Shown here in pieces: positions 47,801-56,789 of a DNA stretch of 64,000 nucleotides. How positions within the stretch are numbered: position 1 is the first letter of the stretch; each line of letters opens with the position of its first letter. The stretch lies in the NCBI GenBank assembly GCA_946902875.1, contig OX336353.1:20659151-20723150 (forward strand). The letters are read 5' to 3'. A model generated the notes under the pieces. The model made no database searches, was not told the origin of the DNA, and saw only the letters and a program-made list of their open reading frames with translations. This stretch comes from Nematopogon swammerdamellus (taxonomy: Eukaryota > Arthropoda > Insecta > Lepidoptera > Adelidae). The translations under genes were made by a program, and so were the position numbers.

Positions 47801-48487
47801 GGAGATGCGTTGTCTGTGCCTACCCCACTGGGAACAGGCGTGACTTTATGTTTGTATGTATAAAATAGTGACCTGTATGGGCAGATGTTTCTGTATCTTG
47901 TCGGCCAGGTTGTTGAGGAGCCCCTCGCCGCTGAAGATGGGCATGAGGCAGTCCGTGCACGCAGCGCACGTGCGGCAGATCCGAGAGAACCCGCTCGCCA
48001 TGTCTACACGCGCGCACCGGGACAGGCCAAGGAACGTTTAGCGTTTGTGTCAATGAGTACGACAAAAGTAAGCATTTCCCAATGAATGACTGGTTAGAGC
48101 CTCGAGGAAAAAAATAAATAGAGGCACGGTTTCATATAAAATAATTACAAATTTACAAATTCTTCATTAGATAAATTCAAAACTGAAAATGAAAAGAAAA
48201 TCTATTAATTCCTCTTTTATTATAAAAATATTAATAGGAAATGTAAATTTTAGGTTAGAAAAAATTTCGAGCGTGTTTTGCTTTTCCTGGAGTTAAAAAA
48301 TCATCCGTCTGTGCTTCTAAATGAATCGTCACTTGTATTACATAGTTTTGTGGATAATTTAATTGGCTATAAGTACAAATCGAGTTTATTGATTTGACTT
48401 CATTATTTTACGAAATTGAAAAACGTAAATTGAGAACTCACTGTTGATGCCGGCACTGGAACCGACTTCGGGCCCGGCGACAGCCAT
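34709..48487 (-). CDS. ZAD C2H2 zinc-finger locus with four alternative terminal exons
   Basis: Common exons 48487-48442, 48003-47873, 47121-46975 and 45162-45086 encode 133 residues plus two bases. ZAD spans about residues 24-98, with zinc ligands C25, C28, C71 and C74. Each of four downstream exons, A (44829-43641), B (40492-39712), C (39540-38202) and D (35825-34709), starts with a proper acceptor in the phase required by the common donor and ends with its own stop. Predicted proteins are 529, 393, 579 and 505 residues with 9, 7, 8 and 7 fingers. ZAD proteins are nuclear, dimerise through the ZAD and bind DNA. Only one ZAD was found for four arrays, so alternative 3' exons are inferred; separate genes that lost or lack a ZAD are the alternative. 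The introns hold a pogo-like MITE, a mariner relic and other repeats. Confidence 0.7.
35860..38180 (-). other. Intron between terminal exons C and D; no other gene seen
   Basis: No coding exon was recognised. A CpG-rich patch lies at about 36170-36350 with the dyad TTGGCGCGAGCGCCAA (about 36217), and another at 36650-36740. They could be promoter-like or repeat sequence. GC-rich repeat-like text also occurs at 37610-37770. Confidence 0.35.
38202..39540 (-). CDS. ZAD locus terminal exon C, eight zinc fingers
   Basis: Begins SAVPVTPLADIPTAAARDVY after the acceptor TCATTGCAG. Two early fingers (HRCTYCRAKFSLLHLY, FHCDECGQYEDRDNLI) are separated from six C-terminal fingers by a 190-residue low-complexity linker rich in Lys, Thr, Ser and Asp. 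That linker contains KKPGAKTAKKNRKRV, likely a nuclear signal. Ends TPDVKA and TGA. Confidence 0.88.
39712..40492 (-). CDS. ZAD locus terminal exon B, seven zinc fingers
   Basis: Begins RPEVKSEVAIDDKSQDLFQP after the acceptor TTTTACAG. About 85 acidic residues precede seven consecutive fingers (FACSVCGKKMALSTFKRH to FQCHTCAKPFRQERYLKHH). The sixth is irregular, with only one residue between its cysteines (YECACGRNF). Ends MKKKHKC and TAG. The KSE-like start resembles that of exon A. Confidence 0.88.
40699..43079. mobile_element. DNA element with 25-bp terminal inverted repeats, apparently hosting a mariner relic
   Basis: GGGTGATTCTACGTTAAGAC (40699) is matched in inverse by GTCTTAACGTAGAATCACCC ending at 43079; the flanks share AAAT. 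Both interior ends contain repeated CTCCCCTG-type motifs (40880-41100, 41425-41490, 42848-42925), so the outer parts belong together. Mariner-like sequence occupies the middle (about 41658-42780). The outer element appears non-autonomous and of about 1.3 kb without it. It lies in the intron before terminal exon B. Confidence 0.6.
41841..42700 (+). pseudogene. mariner transposase relic
   Basis: The first frame (41841-42218) carries the paired helix-turn-helix of mariner transposases, with VKKWVAEFKRGRESIQDDPR and SGRPSTSTTKE, ending RWVPR where a stop and frame shift occur. A second frame (42256-42600) has LDESWLHHHTPESKQQSKQW, the first catalytic-Asp region, and FPDATGIIFVDYLPKGQ. The second catalytic block is frame-shifted. 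PYSPDLAP appears near 42650. It cannot encode active transposase. A TIR-like ACGAGGGTAGATCCACAAG is at about 41658; the right TIR was not found. Confidence 0.85.
43641..44829 (-). CDS. ZAD locus terminal exon A, nine zinc fingers
   Basis: Begins SEGKEIDFRRYLEGILLNYI after the acceptor GGTTGCAG. A first atypical finger (YACQKCEKYSPF, C-x2-C-x16-H-x4-H) is followed by an acidic linker. Eight more fingers then run to the end, the last five in a near-continuous array (FACSECGRAYRSRGSLKWH to YPCTRCPKRFQKNTHLNYH). It ends KTNP and TAG. A minus-strand AATAAA lies about 300 bases downstream at 43341-43336. Confidence 0.88.
45086..45162 (-). CDS. ZAD locus exon 4 (linker, common donor)
   Basis: ENIPTTSGLNSTSLNIPKEQ then TEQIL plus two bases; an acidic/polar linker. 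Acceptor TTTTTTCAG, donor GTGAGT. Ends AA, so the next exon must supply the third base of a Lys codon; all four terminal exons do (G, A, G, G). Confidence 0.75.
45806..46090. repeat. MITE-like repeat, copy 1 (partner of 55905-56358)
   Basis: CTTTCAAAATTAGTTCATAG followed by TACGCTAAAG at the left is matched in inverse by the right end of the copy at 56305-56352. Inner blocks CCTAATCGATTCAGTTTCAT-like and AACACGTGTAAGTTGG are shared. This copy lacks the right end. Confidence 0.6.
46345..46842. repeat. pogo/Tigger-like MITE with TA target duplication
   Basis: CAGTAGAGCCTCGATAATCC at the left and GTTCGGATTATCAAGGCTCT at the right are inverted repeats flanked by TA on both sides. The CTCGATAATCCG end is typical of pogo/Tigger elements. 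Internal text has no transposase frame. It lies in the intron between ZAD exons 3 and 4. Confidence 0.72.
46975..47121 (-). CDS. ZAD locus exon 3 (second half of ZAD)
   Basis: VSEWDRLPQQLCSQCASTLL then AWHELVKCCSQADVALRTRL: the second CxxC pair (C71, C74) and the long dimerisation helix. The exon boundary in the middle of the ZAD, with phase 0, is common in insect ZAD genes. Acceptor GGTGGCAG, donor GTCACT. Confidence 0.85.
47135..47670. repeat. Fragments of the AGGGTTCCGTATC repeat in the ZAD intron
   Basis: TTCCATATCCGTACGGGACC (about 47140) and GAACCATAATAGGTAGCC (about 47588) match parts of the element at 23911-24285. The rest is unassigned AT-rich intron. Confidence 0.4.
47873..48003 (-). 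CDS. ZAD locus exon 2 (first half of ZAD)
   Basis: MASGFSRICRTCAACTDCLM then PIFSGEGLLNNLADKIQKHL: the first CxxC pair (C25, C28) and first helix of the ZAD. Acceptor GCGTGTAG, donor GTCACT, phase 0 at the 3' end. Confidence 0.85.
48442..48487 (-). CDS. ZAD locus exon 1
   Basis: ATG in good context (GAGATGG) then MAVAGPEVGSSAGIN plus one base, donor GTGAGT. Joined to exon 2 it stays in frame (Asn, then Met-Ala-Ser). A start at the ATG in exon 2 (48001) would also work and would make this exon 5' UTR. Confidence 0.6.
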
Positions 48488-49244
48488 CTCTTCAGGAGGA
48501 AGGAGTTGCGTAAATCCTCAACCCATGAACCACGGTAACACCACCACCGGGATCAAATTCGAAATGCAAGGTAGAGTTCGGCGTCTTTTCTTTTCGGATT
48601 GACAACGGCGAATTGTTAACGGTAGTCTTCGTAGAGTCACATCTACTAATTATATCAGAGCAAAGATTCGATTTAGATCTTTGTATCAGAGTAAATAAAC
48701 ACAAAACACTTGTAACGTACACGAACGAACACAGAGAAAGAGAAGTGGTTATATCCTCTTTGGAAAGAGAAACAAACAATATTACTTTTTTACTAATCTA
48801 CCAGAGAAATTACTAAACAAAGATTATTGTATAGTAAATGAGTGAGATGCAAATGAATGGAATGGAACCGAAGACAAACCGAACCGAATAGTTATTTTAT
48901 GCGGTGTGCCTCCTGAAAGACTTCCTGGCTCCTTCTAGCTCCTTTGGGGTCTGGGACATGAGAGAACAAAATTGACTCTTGCGCTATGCATCAGCTGTGC
49001 TGTGATGTTTTGGAGGTTAAAAAAAAATAACCAGGGTTAATATAAAGAAGATCGCGACGTATCTTCTATAATATCTAACCTAATGTTGAGGCGGTGCATG
49101 TCGTTTTTGTTACGTTTCGTTTCTGCCACTTCGCGTTTACAATCAGCTGATTATAGCGCATGAGTCAATTTTGTTCTTTCATGTGTCGCTTCGGCTCCTT
49201 TGGCTCTTTTCGGCAGACTTCGGCTCGAAGGAAAGTGTGGTATG

Positions 49245-49390
49245 TATAATGCGCGGGACGGATCTCGGCGTGTCATCTCGGCGTGTCGTCTCCGCAGCGG
49301 ACGACCCGTACGGTGCGGATGCGAGGGAGAACACTGACGAGCCGCTGCGGGGGCGGCGACACGCCGAGATCCGCCGCCCCGCGCATTATA
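49245..49390. repeat. GC-rich inverted repeat
   Basis: Arms TATAATGCGCGGGACGGATC / GGCGTGTC at the left and the inverse ending CGCGCATTATA at the right enclose a loop of about 80 bases. It falls inside the SINE-like cluster. Confidence 0.75.
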
Positions 49391-49816
49391 TGTATGAGTG
49401 ATGTTTTGGTGGTTTAAAAAAATATATAATTGTTTTATTTTATATTAACACTAACCTAATGTTGAGGCTAGTAGTATTATATTCTTTGGTTAAGGCGGTG
49501 CATGTCGTTTTTGTTACGTTTCGTTTCGAGCCGAGTGTTTACGAAAGGAGCCAAAGGAGTAGGAAGAAGCCAGGAAGTCTTTCAGGTGTCAAACCCCGCA
49601 GCGCGCACGCGTTGCCGCGACTTGCGCGCCGCTTCCGTCAGTCTTTTAATCACAGATTACCAAAATGACATGATGACATCATCCGGGTCTGGCATAGGAG
49701 AGAGAGAACAAAGGAACGATGGCGCTGTAGATCAGCTGTGATTTCTTGGAGGTTAAAAAAAATTACCAGGAGGGGTAACATAAAGAAGATGCGTCGCTAC
49801 GCGACGCTTCTTCCCA

Positions 49817-49873
49817 CCAAACAGATATTATTAACTAATAACTGGCAGTTATTAGTTAATAATATCTGTTTGG
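49817..49873. repeat. Perfect 57-bp hairpin
   Basis: 27-base arms (CCAAACAGATATTATTAACT... and its exact inverse) flank the loop GGC. A shorter palindrome, GATGCGTCGC.GCGACGC, lies beside it at about 49790-49812 and again at 50103-50132. Confidence 0.85.
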
Positions 49874-50794
49874 CGTACCTACGAGTTCTTAGTTAATGAT
49901 CTCTGTTTGGCGTACCTACTACGAATAGCGCGCTGTCCCAATTTTGTTCTTTCATATGCCGCTTGCGACACGAGTGGCTCGGGATCAGTTCTGATGTCTC
50001 TCACTGACAGTTCTCCTCCTAATAAATTTGTATTTTCGGAAATATTCGGAAATATAAAACTGTTTTGGTGGTTTAAAAAAAAAACCAGGGTTAATATAAA
50101 GAAGATGCGTCGCGTAGCGACGCATCTTCTTTAAATTAACCGACCGTTATATATATTAACCGGCTTTATATTAACCCTAACCTAATGTTGAGGCGGTGCA
50201 TGTCGTTTTTGTTACAAGTTTGTATTTCCGAAAATAATTCTTAGGTGGTTATAAAAAAAACTAAACACCCTAAAACCATACACCGTAACATTGCTTAAAA
50301 AAGAAAAAAAAGAAAAAATAAACCAAAAAGATTTTGTGGGATTCGAACCCAGGTCATAAAACTACTAGTCCTAGACCCTCACCCCTGAGCCACGAAATCA
50401 CTTAAACGAACAAACGAATATCGAATTCCCTTGATTCGCTTTCGGCTCTATGACGTCACAGCTGTCAGGAGAGCCAACAGAACTGATCCCGAGCCACTCG
50501 TCTTGCGACACTCTGGTAATTACCAAAGAATATAATATTGTTGTTATCGTTTTCGCCGTAAATAGGCAGGCAAAGATCATTTGACCATACACCCAACTGG
50601 TAATTTATAATACTCTTGGTTGGTTGCTGTCCTTAGTCCTTACCTTACCCATAGATCTAGCAATCGGCGGCGCGGGTCCTTCCTTACCTAAAGATCACAA
50701 TCAATTTTGCCAACTCAAATTTTGAATTTCTCCTAGATTGACTTCCAAAATCTCCTAGAAAATGTTCATCCTCCTCCAAAATTTAATACCAATC

Positions 50795-51068
50795 AGTTTT
50801 TTCTGACGAAAAAATTTACGTGCATCGTTCGGAACTGGTATAATACTGTAGGTCCCTACCTTGCTAGGTGGTAGGCTCAAATTGTAGCCGACTGGGTTGG
50901 TACCACCGTACTAGATGCAAGATGGCCGCATAGCAGCCTCGGTTGTGGTCTCCTCTAGTCCAGTATAGCCCGCAATCCAGGGAAGTCTCCGGTATGGCAC
51001 CTACCTTCTCGGAGGTGATATTGGCTGGCCCCTCCGACTCAGCCACCCATAACAGATAACATAAAAAA
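50795..51068 (+). repeat. Dispersed SINE family A, copy 6
   Basis: TTTTCTGACGAAAAAATTTACG, GATGGCCGCATAGCAGCC and TCTCGGAGGTGATATTGGC in family order, ending in an A run. The tRNA head is missing. Confidence 0.6.
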
Positions 51069-51229
51069 AAAATTATGTATTTGTAAATGCTTGACACCCA
51101 GATGGCGTTTTCGCCGCCCTGCTATGTTCCTATAGGCAAACTGGGTAGGTACATGCTCACCCATTTTAGGCACATAATATACGTCCAAGAATTGTACATC
51201 GTACTAGTCAGAGAACTATAGTAAAGTAA

Positions 51230-52975
51230 AAAAAATGTATATATACTGCGATAGTAGCACCCCCAGACCCTCGTTTTCAACGCGGGAAAGGGAAGACGCC
51301 CTTTCGATTAAGATAAAAATGAGAAGATGTTAATTTTGGCTGTGATCGTTATAGCGGTGTGAAGACATTAAGAGACGAGTCCCTACGACAGTTTGGTTCC
51401 ATGACTCCGTGACATTAAATGACATCGGCATACCTACGTCATGAAAGGGATGCCCCTCGCCAACGTAGAGGCACTGCAGGTTATTATGCGACATGAATAA
51501 TCTGTCACCGATGGATATTCTTTTATCTTATAGAGATATGATTAATTGTATTTGAGGATATTTATTACATTAGTGATGACTTTCTATAGTTCGGCGACAA
51601 GTTATTGTCACATAAGGAGAGGCGCCTACCTAACAGTCTTCACGTGAAGCTAAAGTGATAGCTAACGGGTACATCCTAGCGTCTTCATGTCCGTCGCGTC
51701 TCCCCACCCCGTGACCTAGATACACCCACCTGTCATTGCAACATTGAACAGAGTAATAAAACTTGCGACGTCCAGCATTCCCGCCCAAAGCGCAGTGCTT
51801 AGATGGACACTCCAAACGACAACACCAGATCGTTCGCATGTAATATAGTCCTGTTCTGGCTACATTGACACTAACTCACCTAAGCTAGTCTAAAGTTCTT
51901 GAATCAAGGAATAATATGTTCCGTCAAATTGAGCCACAACCACGCGCCAGTGCTTAGATGAAACGCCCAACTGAGAACCCTATCTGACAGACACACAACT
52001 CCCCCACCCAATGGCTACAGACGTTTCTTATCCCTCAACCCCAAGTTACTCTCTCACCAGTCCAAAGGTCATTGTCAATAAACGGAATTACGTGTCGCGA
52101 GGCGTTCGAAGAAATTAAACTGTAGGTCTCCAAGCCGCTCCTGTGTATATAAATTATCGTATTCCGTCGCCTCCGTGAGAGAGAATCTGTTGGTCACCAA
52201 CTGATTCCTTCCGGTGCTGTTGCTTGTGTCTCGTTCGTAATAATAAGCACGCAGGCTCCTCCTTACACACTATGTACGTATCCACGTAGAAACACGGCCT
52301 GTGGGAAACTTCCAAATACACCTAGTCGTTTAAAGCCGAGGGAACCTTCCACTCCTACAAACATTTAATTACCCTTACAACTAATTCCGAACAAATACGA
52401 TTACATATAAACCACCTATAACGGGGAAGCATCAAAGCAATAGTCATAAATATTATAAAATTAGAGAATTATTCGGTAGTTGTCCATGCGCTACTCATCC
52501 AAATCCGGCTCTGTCTAGCGCCATTCGCGCCAAATTCTTCTATTGTCCGTTCGGCTGCTTCGCTCACTGTATACGCAGTTATAGTTTAGTTCAACAGATT
52601 ATCACAAACACTGCACTTTCACTGTTCTAGTCACCGGTCTATCTGTCTTGCCTTATTCCACCGACAAAGCAATTGTCTTGGCTTAAAATTACTTATTATA
52701 AATTAACAACCGATCGGAGATGCGCCCGCGCTGTCTACATCATCCCCCGTCTCGGCCTGACCTGACTGCCGAGCCGCGTCCCCACGCCTCCGTTGACAAC
52801 GCCCCCCCGCCTCGACAGCTTCCCACCCCCTGGCTCTACCCTTCTAAGTACCTGATATGCACACGATGACCGTGAAGTCAGATATTATTTATAAAATAAT
52901 TACTGAACCATCACAATACCTAGTAAGTCAGTTTCAGTAACAATAATATTTTGATACTACACATACTAATAAAAA
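51230..52975 (-). mobile_element. Possible LTR-retrotransposon remnant (solo LTR or leader)
   Basis: No coding frame is present. On the minus strand a purine-rich GACGGGGGATGATGTAGACA (about 52750) resembles a polypurine tract abutting an LTR start. On the plus strand TGTATATAAATTA (about 52142) resembles a TATA box. Neither both ends nor a target duplication could be placed, so the assignment is tentative. Confidence 0.28.
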
Positions 52976-52979
52976 AACT

Positions 52980-54648
52980 AGGTGTGTGAACTCTATGCCG
53001 GAAGTACAGTTCCGACAACGAACTGTGCGGGCGGAGCTTCTCTCCCTAGACACCAGGAAGGCGAGTGGGCCGGATAGGATTCCTGCATTGGTGCTGAAAC
53101 GGCGTGCTCCCGAGCTGGCTCCAGTGCTAACGCGCCTTTTCCGCCTCTCTTACTCTGCCTTCCGTGTGCCGGCAGCCTGGAAATTTGCATTTGTTCAAGC
53201 GGTCCCCAAAAAGGGCGACCGCTCAAACCCTTCGAACTACCGACCTATAGCGATTACCTCCCTACTCTGCAAGGTGATGGAGCGTATTATCAACGCCCAG
53301 CTCATGGCGTACCTGGAGACAAATAACCTCATCAGCGATCGGCAATATGGCTTTCGGCCAAACCGATCCGCTGGTGATCTCCTAGCGTACGTCACTCACC
53401 TTTGGGGGGAATCGCTTGAAGGACATGGTGAATCCTTGGCAATTGGCCTTGATATTGCCAAGGCATTCGATAGGGTTTGGCACAAATCGCTCCTGGGCAA
53501 GCTTCCGGCGTACGGACTTCCTTCTGGCCACTGCGACTGGGTCGCCGACTTCCTACATGGACGTAGCAATCAGGTCCTAGTGGACGGTTGCTCGTCGGAC
53601 GCCATGTAAGTGAATGCTGGCGTACCGCAGGGATCTGTGCTGTCACCCACACTGTTTCTTCGGCATATCAATGACATGCTGCCACTCGGCAACATACATT
53701 GTTATGCGGATGACAGTACAGCACACGGATCCTATACCAGTCACCCTTCAGCCAGACGAGAAGTTGAGGATGAAAAGAGGCGAAGACTTGTGTCTGAACT
53801 CGAACAAACGCTTCGGTCTATTTCCGAATGGGGCCGTAGTAATTTGGTCGAGTTCAACGCTTCAAAAACACAAGTTTGCGCGTTCAGTGCGAAGAGAGCG
53901 GCGTTCACACCAGCTCCTTCCTTCCAAGGCACGTCGCTTAAATTAAGCGACCACCTCGGGGTCCTCGGAGTCGAACTGTCGCACGACCTAAATTACCGGC
54001 GCCATATCGAGGGCAAGGCCAAGCTGTCTTCAAAAAAGCTAGGCGTACTCAATAAGGTTCGACGGTACTTCACGCCGGGCCAAAGGCTGCTTCTGTATAA
54101 ATCGCAGATTAGGTCCTGCTTGGAGTACTGCTCGCACCTGTGGGATGGCTCAGCCAAATACCAGCCTTTGGACTCGATCCAGCGTCGAGCCGTGCGACTA
54201 GTGGATGACCCCGGCGTGTCCCGCGATCTAGAACCGCTGCAACTTCGTAGGGATGTCGGCGCCCTAAGCGTGTTCTATCGCTTATTCCACGAGGAGTGCT
54301 CGGAGGAGCTGTTTAACGCGATTCCGGCGTCCCCTTTCCACCTCCGTACAACGCGCACTGGGCAGGGATTGCATCCCTATACGCTGGACTTACCGCGGAT
54401 GCGTACCAATCGGTTCTGCAGATCCTTTCTCCACAGAACCGGCAAACTCTGGAACGCTCTACCTGCCCACATATTTCCACCCAAGTATAGTCTCGGGTCC
54501 TTCAAGAGAGGCGTGAATGGGCACCTGTCAGGCCGGCATGGCATTCGCAGCCCCCGCATGCGTCCGAATGTCCATGGGCGTCGCTTGACACCTTATGGGT
54601 GACTCGGCGCCACATGTCGCGCTTAGTATAAAAAAAATAAAAAAAATA
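52980..54648 (+). pseudogene. LINE family L1x copy 1, reverse transcriptase with one nonsense codon
   Basis: A 5'-truncated copy that starts at the codons for NSMPEVQFRQRTVR, just before reverse transcriptase. The frame runs to 53606, meets TAA at 53607-53609 (the intact copy at 59936-62953 has TCA there), and continues in the same frame to 54602. RT motifs present are NYRPIAITSLLCKVMER, FRPNRSAGD, GLDIAKAFDRVWH, VPQGSVLSPTLF and CYADDSTAH. The 3' UTR is short, with an (A)nT tail. Only one inactivating change is obvious besides the truncation. Assigned to the jockey/CR1 group by motif pattern. Confidence 0.88.
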
Positions 54649-55734
54649 AAGGGTTTTAATGTGCACTTGTAAAGGAGCTATTCTCTTAAAGTGGCCATAA
54701 ATATTAGGCCAAAAACCCTTTCCAGATTATCTTATAAATATCTAGTACCGGTCGCATATGAGAATTACCGACCCTATAGGCATCTAGAAGGCGCCCGGCC
54801 CTCTAGATGCCTCTAGGAAGGATTAAGACTTCTGTTTTTCTATCTACATTTATTCCTATAACGTACTTCGTGCTGCTTGGGCTAGCAAGTAGTTATATAT
54901 GCATATTCTTTATTTCACATTTCTACTATAAATTTATATTAATTTTACATATATTATACTATAAAAAGTAATAAAAATACACAAAATTAATAGACAAGCC
55001 TCCACTACAAGCGCGCCGGTGGTTACACTAGTCAACCAGGAGTTTTGATGTATGGAGACCCATACATTAATTCCTCAGTCAATGAAACTTTGATAATATC
55101 TTGGAGTAATGTTCGGAATTACGACTGACAAATAATCCAACATTTTTTTTTACGGGAAGTTGGGTATATTCAAAGAAAAGTGAAAATTTAATATAACTCC
55201 TATAGACAAATTGCTCCGTCCAAAGTTACTTCGCCATAGGGTAGGTATTATTTATATGAATAAGTACGTAAATAAATCCAACATTTTTTGTATATGGAAA
55301 TAGTGAATTAAAAACAAAATGTGTTTTTTTACTATATTTTTCTCGGCAAAATTGCTCAGTCGGTTCTTTAATCGGAATATACCTTAGTATTATTATGTAC
55401 ATCAATAAGCATAAGAATCCAACAACTTTTTTATATGCATCATTTTTTTTCAAGGTGACGACCGAAACTCTGTTCCGCAAAATTCCTCCGTCCGTTTTTA
55501 TTGTACAATTATGATTAAGAATTTTGAAGAAAATTATTTGCAAAAGAATCCAACAAAAAATCCATCGGCAAGTTTAAAAAACAAGCGGGCCAAGACGGGC
55601 GCGGTGCGCAGAGGAGCGGCCGGCCGCGGGAGGCGAGAGACGCGGCATTTTCCCCTCCTCTGCGTCCATGCTGCGCCGCGCCGCCCCTGGCGCGCCGCTG
55701 AAGTTGGCGTGCGGTGTGTGCTAACCAGGGACTG
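54649..55734. other. Intergenic, no gene recognised
   Basis: AT-rich sequence with T and A runs and no supported frame. A sharp GC-rich block at about 55590-55720 (GAGCGGCCGGCCGCGGGAGG) precedes the AACCGGTT block; its nature is unknown. Confidence 0.35.
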
Positions 55735-55905
55735 AAAACCGGTTCGAAATGGGGTTCGGGTTCTCCGAACCGGTTCGAAGAACCTTTTTAACGAGCGAAC
55801 CAGTTTGGTCGCGAACCGGTTCAAAAAAACCCGAACCTGAAGCCTAAAAACCGGTTCAGAACCGGTTTGGACCTCTAATATTAACCGGTTCGCAGCAGGG
55901 TACGA
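55735..55905. repeat. AACCGGTT-rich degenerate repeat, block 2
   Basis: Six exact AACCGGTT palindromes within about 150 bases, with one-base variants between. The left flank CAGGGACTGAAAACCGG resembles that of block 1 (CAGGGATCGAAAAAGG), so the two blocks are likely members of one dispersed family, not independent arrays. Confidence 0.75.
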
Positions 55906-56358
55906 AATGGGGTGGAAACCTATATACATTTTTTTGGACTTTGGGCTTCTTTTTTAATGTAAAATATTGTTGTTTTATGTATTTAATAAAATAAAAAAAT
56001 AGGTGGTTCATTTTTATAGCCTAATCGATTCAGTTTCATAACAGTAACAAAAAAGTCTTAATTATCATTATGACATAACACGTGTAAGTTGGTAAAAAAA
56101 ATCAAATTCTTTCTATTCCATACTAATAAAACTAAAATTGTGGTTTTTCACAATTTCTGAAAGAAAGGGATCTATGTGTTGGAAGACTTTTTTGTTCCTG
56201 GCATGAAACTGAAATGATTAAGAAATTTTTTTTTTACATTTTACATAGAAAAAATGTTTTTGTGCGAACAAAAATTATTTGTTCTTCAAAAGTGATCTAT
56301 TTCCGATACAGAACCCTCTCTTAGCGTACTATTAACTAATTTTGAAAGACATTATATA
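55905..56358. repeat. MITE-like repeat, copy 2
   Basis: Shares AAACCTATATA...TTTTTTTGGAC, CGATTCAGTTTCATAACAG and AACACGTGTAAGTTGG with 45830-46085, and adds the right end AGAACCCTCTCTTAGCGTAC to TTTTGAAAGACAT. That end is the inverse of the left end of copy 1, which indicates terminal inverted repeats. Confidence 0.6.
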
Positions 56359-56440
56359 AGGTGCTTCGTTATTCATCTCAAGTAAACACGTTACGCAAAA
56401 AAAAATTATATGTTTTTAGCATAACTTTTCGAGAAATTTT

Positions 56441-56695
56441 CAAACGCAGAACAGCTGTTTATTGTAAGTAAGTCACAAGGTCACTAGACTTGTGTGTAAC
56501 AGTAGGTAGCTTGCATTGTACGGGGTCAATGACCGTTGTATGTCCAAACGCAGAACAGCTGTTTGTTGTAAGTAAGTCACAAAGTAACTAGACCTGTGTG
56601 TAACAGTAGGTAGCTTGCATTGTACGGGGTCAATGACCGTACTATGTTCAAACGCAGAACAGCTATTGTTGTAAGTAAGTCACAAGGTCACTAGG
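56441..56695. repeat. Tandem repeat, 104-bp unit, about 2.4 copies
   Basis: Units begin with CAAACGCAGAACAGCT at 56441, 56545 and 56649. They include GTAAGTAAGTCACAAGG and TGTACGGGGTCAATGACCGT. The array breaks off into GCCGCCGCCG and CTAC and TTTCTTG microsatellites at 56695-56790. Confidence 0.85.
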
Positions 56696-56789
56696 CCGCC
56701 GCCGCTCTAAAACTAGCTACCTACCTACCTACCTACCTACGTGTGCGGTGTGTGTGCCTACGTTTCTTGTTTCTTGTTTCTTGTTTCTT

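Larger units (their letters stand above)
48900..50530. repeat. Cluster of inverted SINE-like units
   Basis: A block with AACCAGGGTTAATATAAAGA and GGCGGTGCATGTCGTTTTTG occurs at least three times (about 49025-49120, 49450-49520, 50085-50215). Inverse-oriented pieces of GAAAGGAGCCAAAGGAG occur at 48930-48950, 49185-49200 and 49540-49560. GACACGAGTGGCTCGGGATC at 49967 is inverted at 50485-50505. A tRNA-like segment on the minus strand ends the cluster (50336-50405, B box GGTTCGAATCCCA). No gene is present. Confidence 0.6.
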
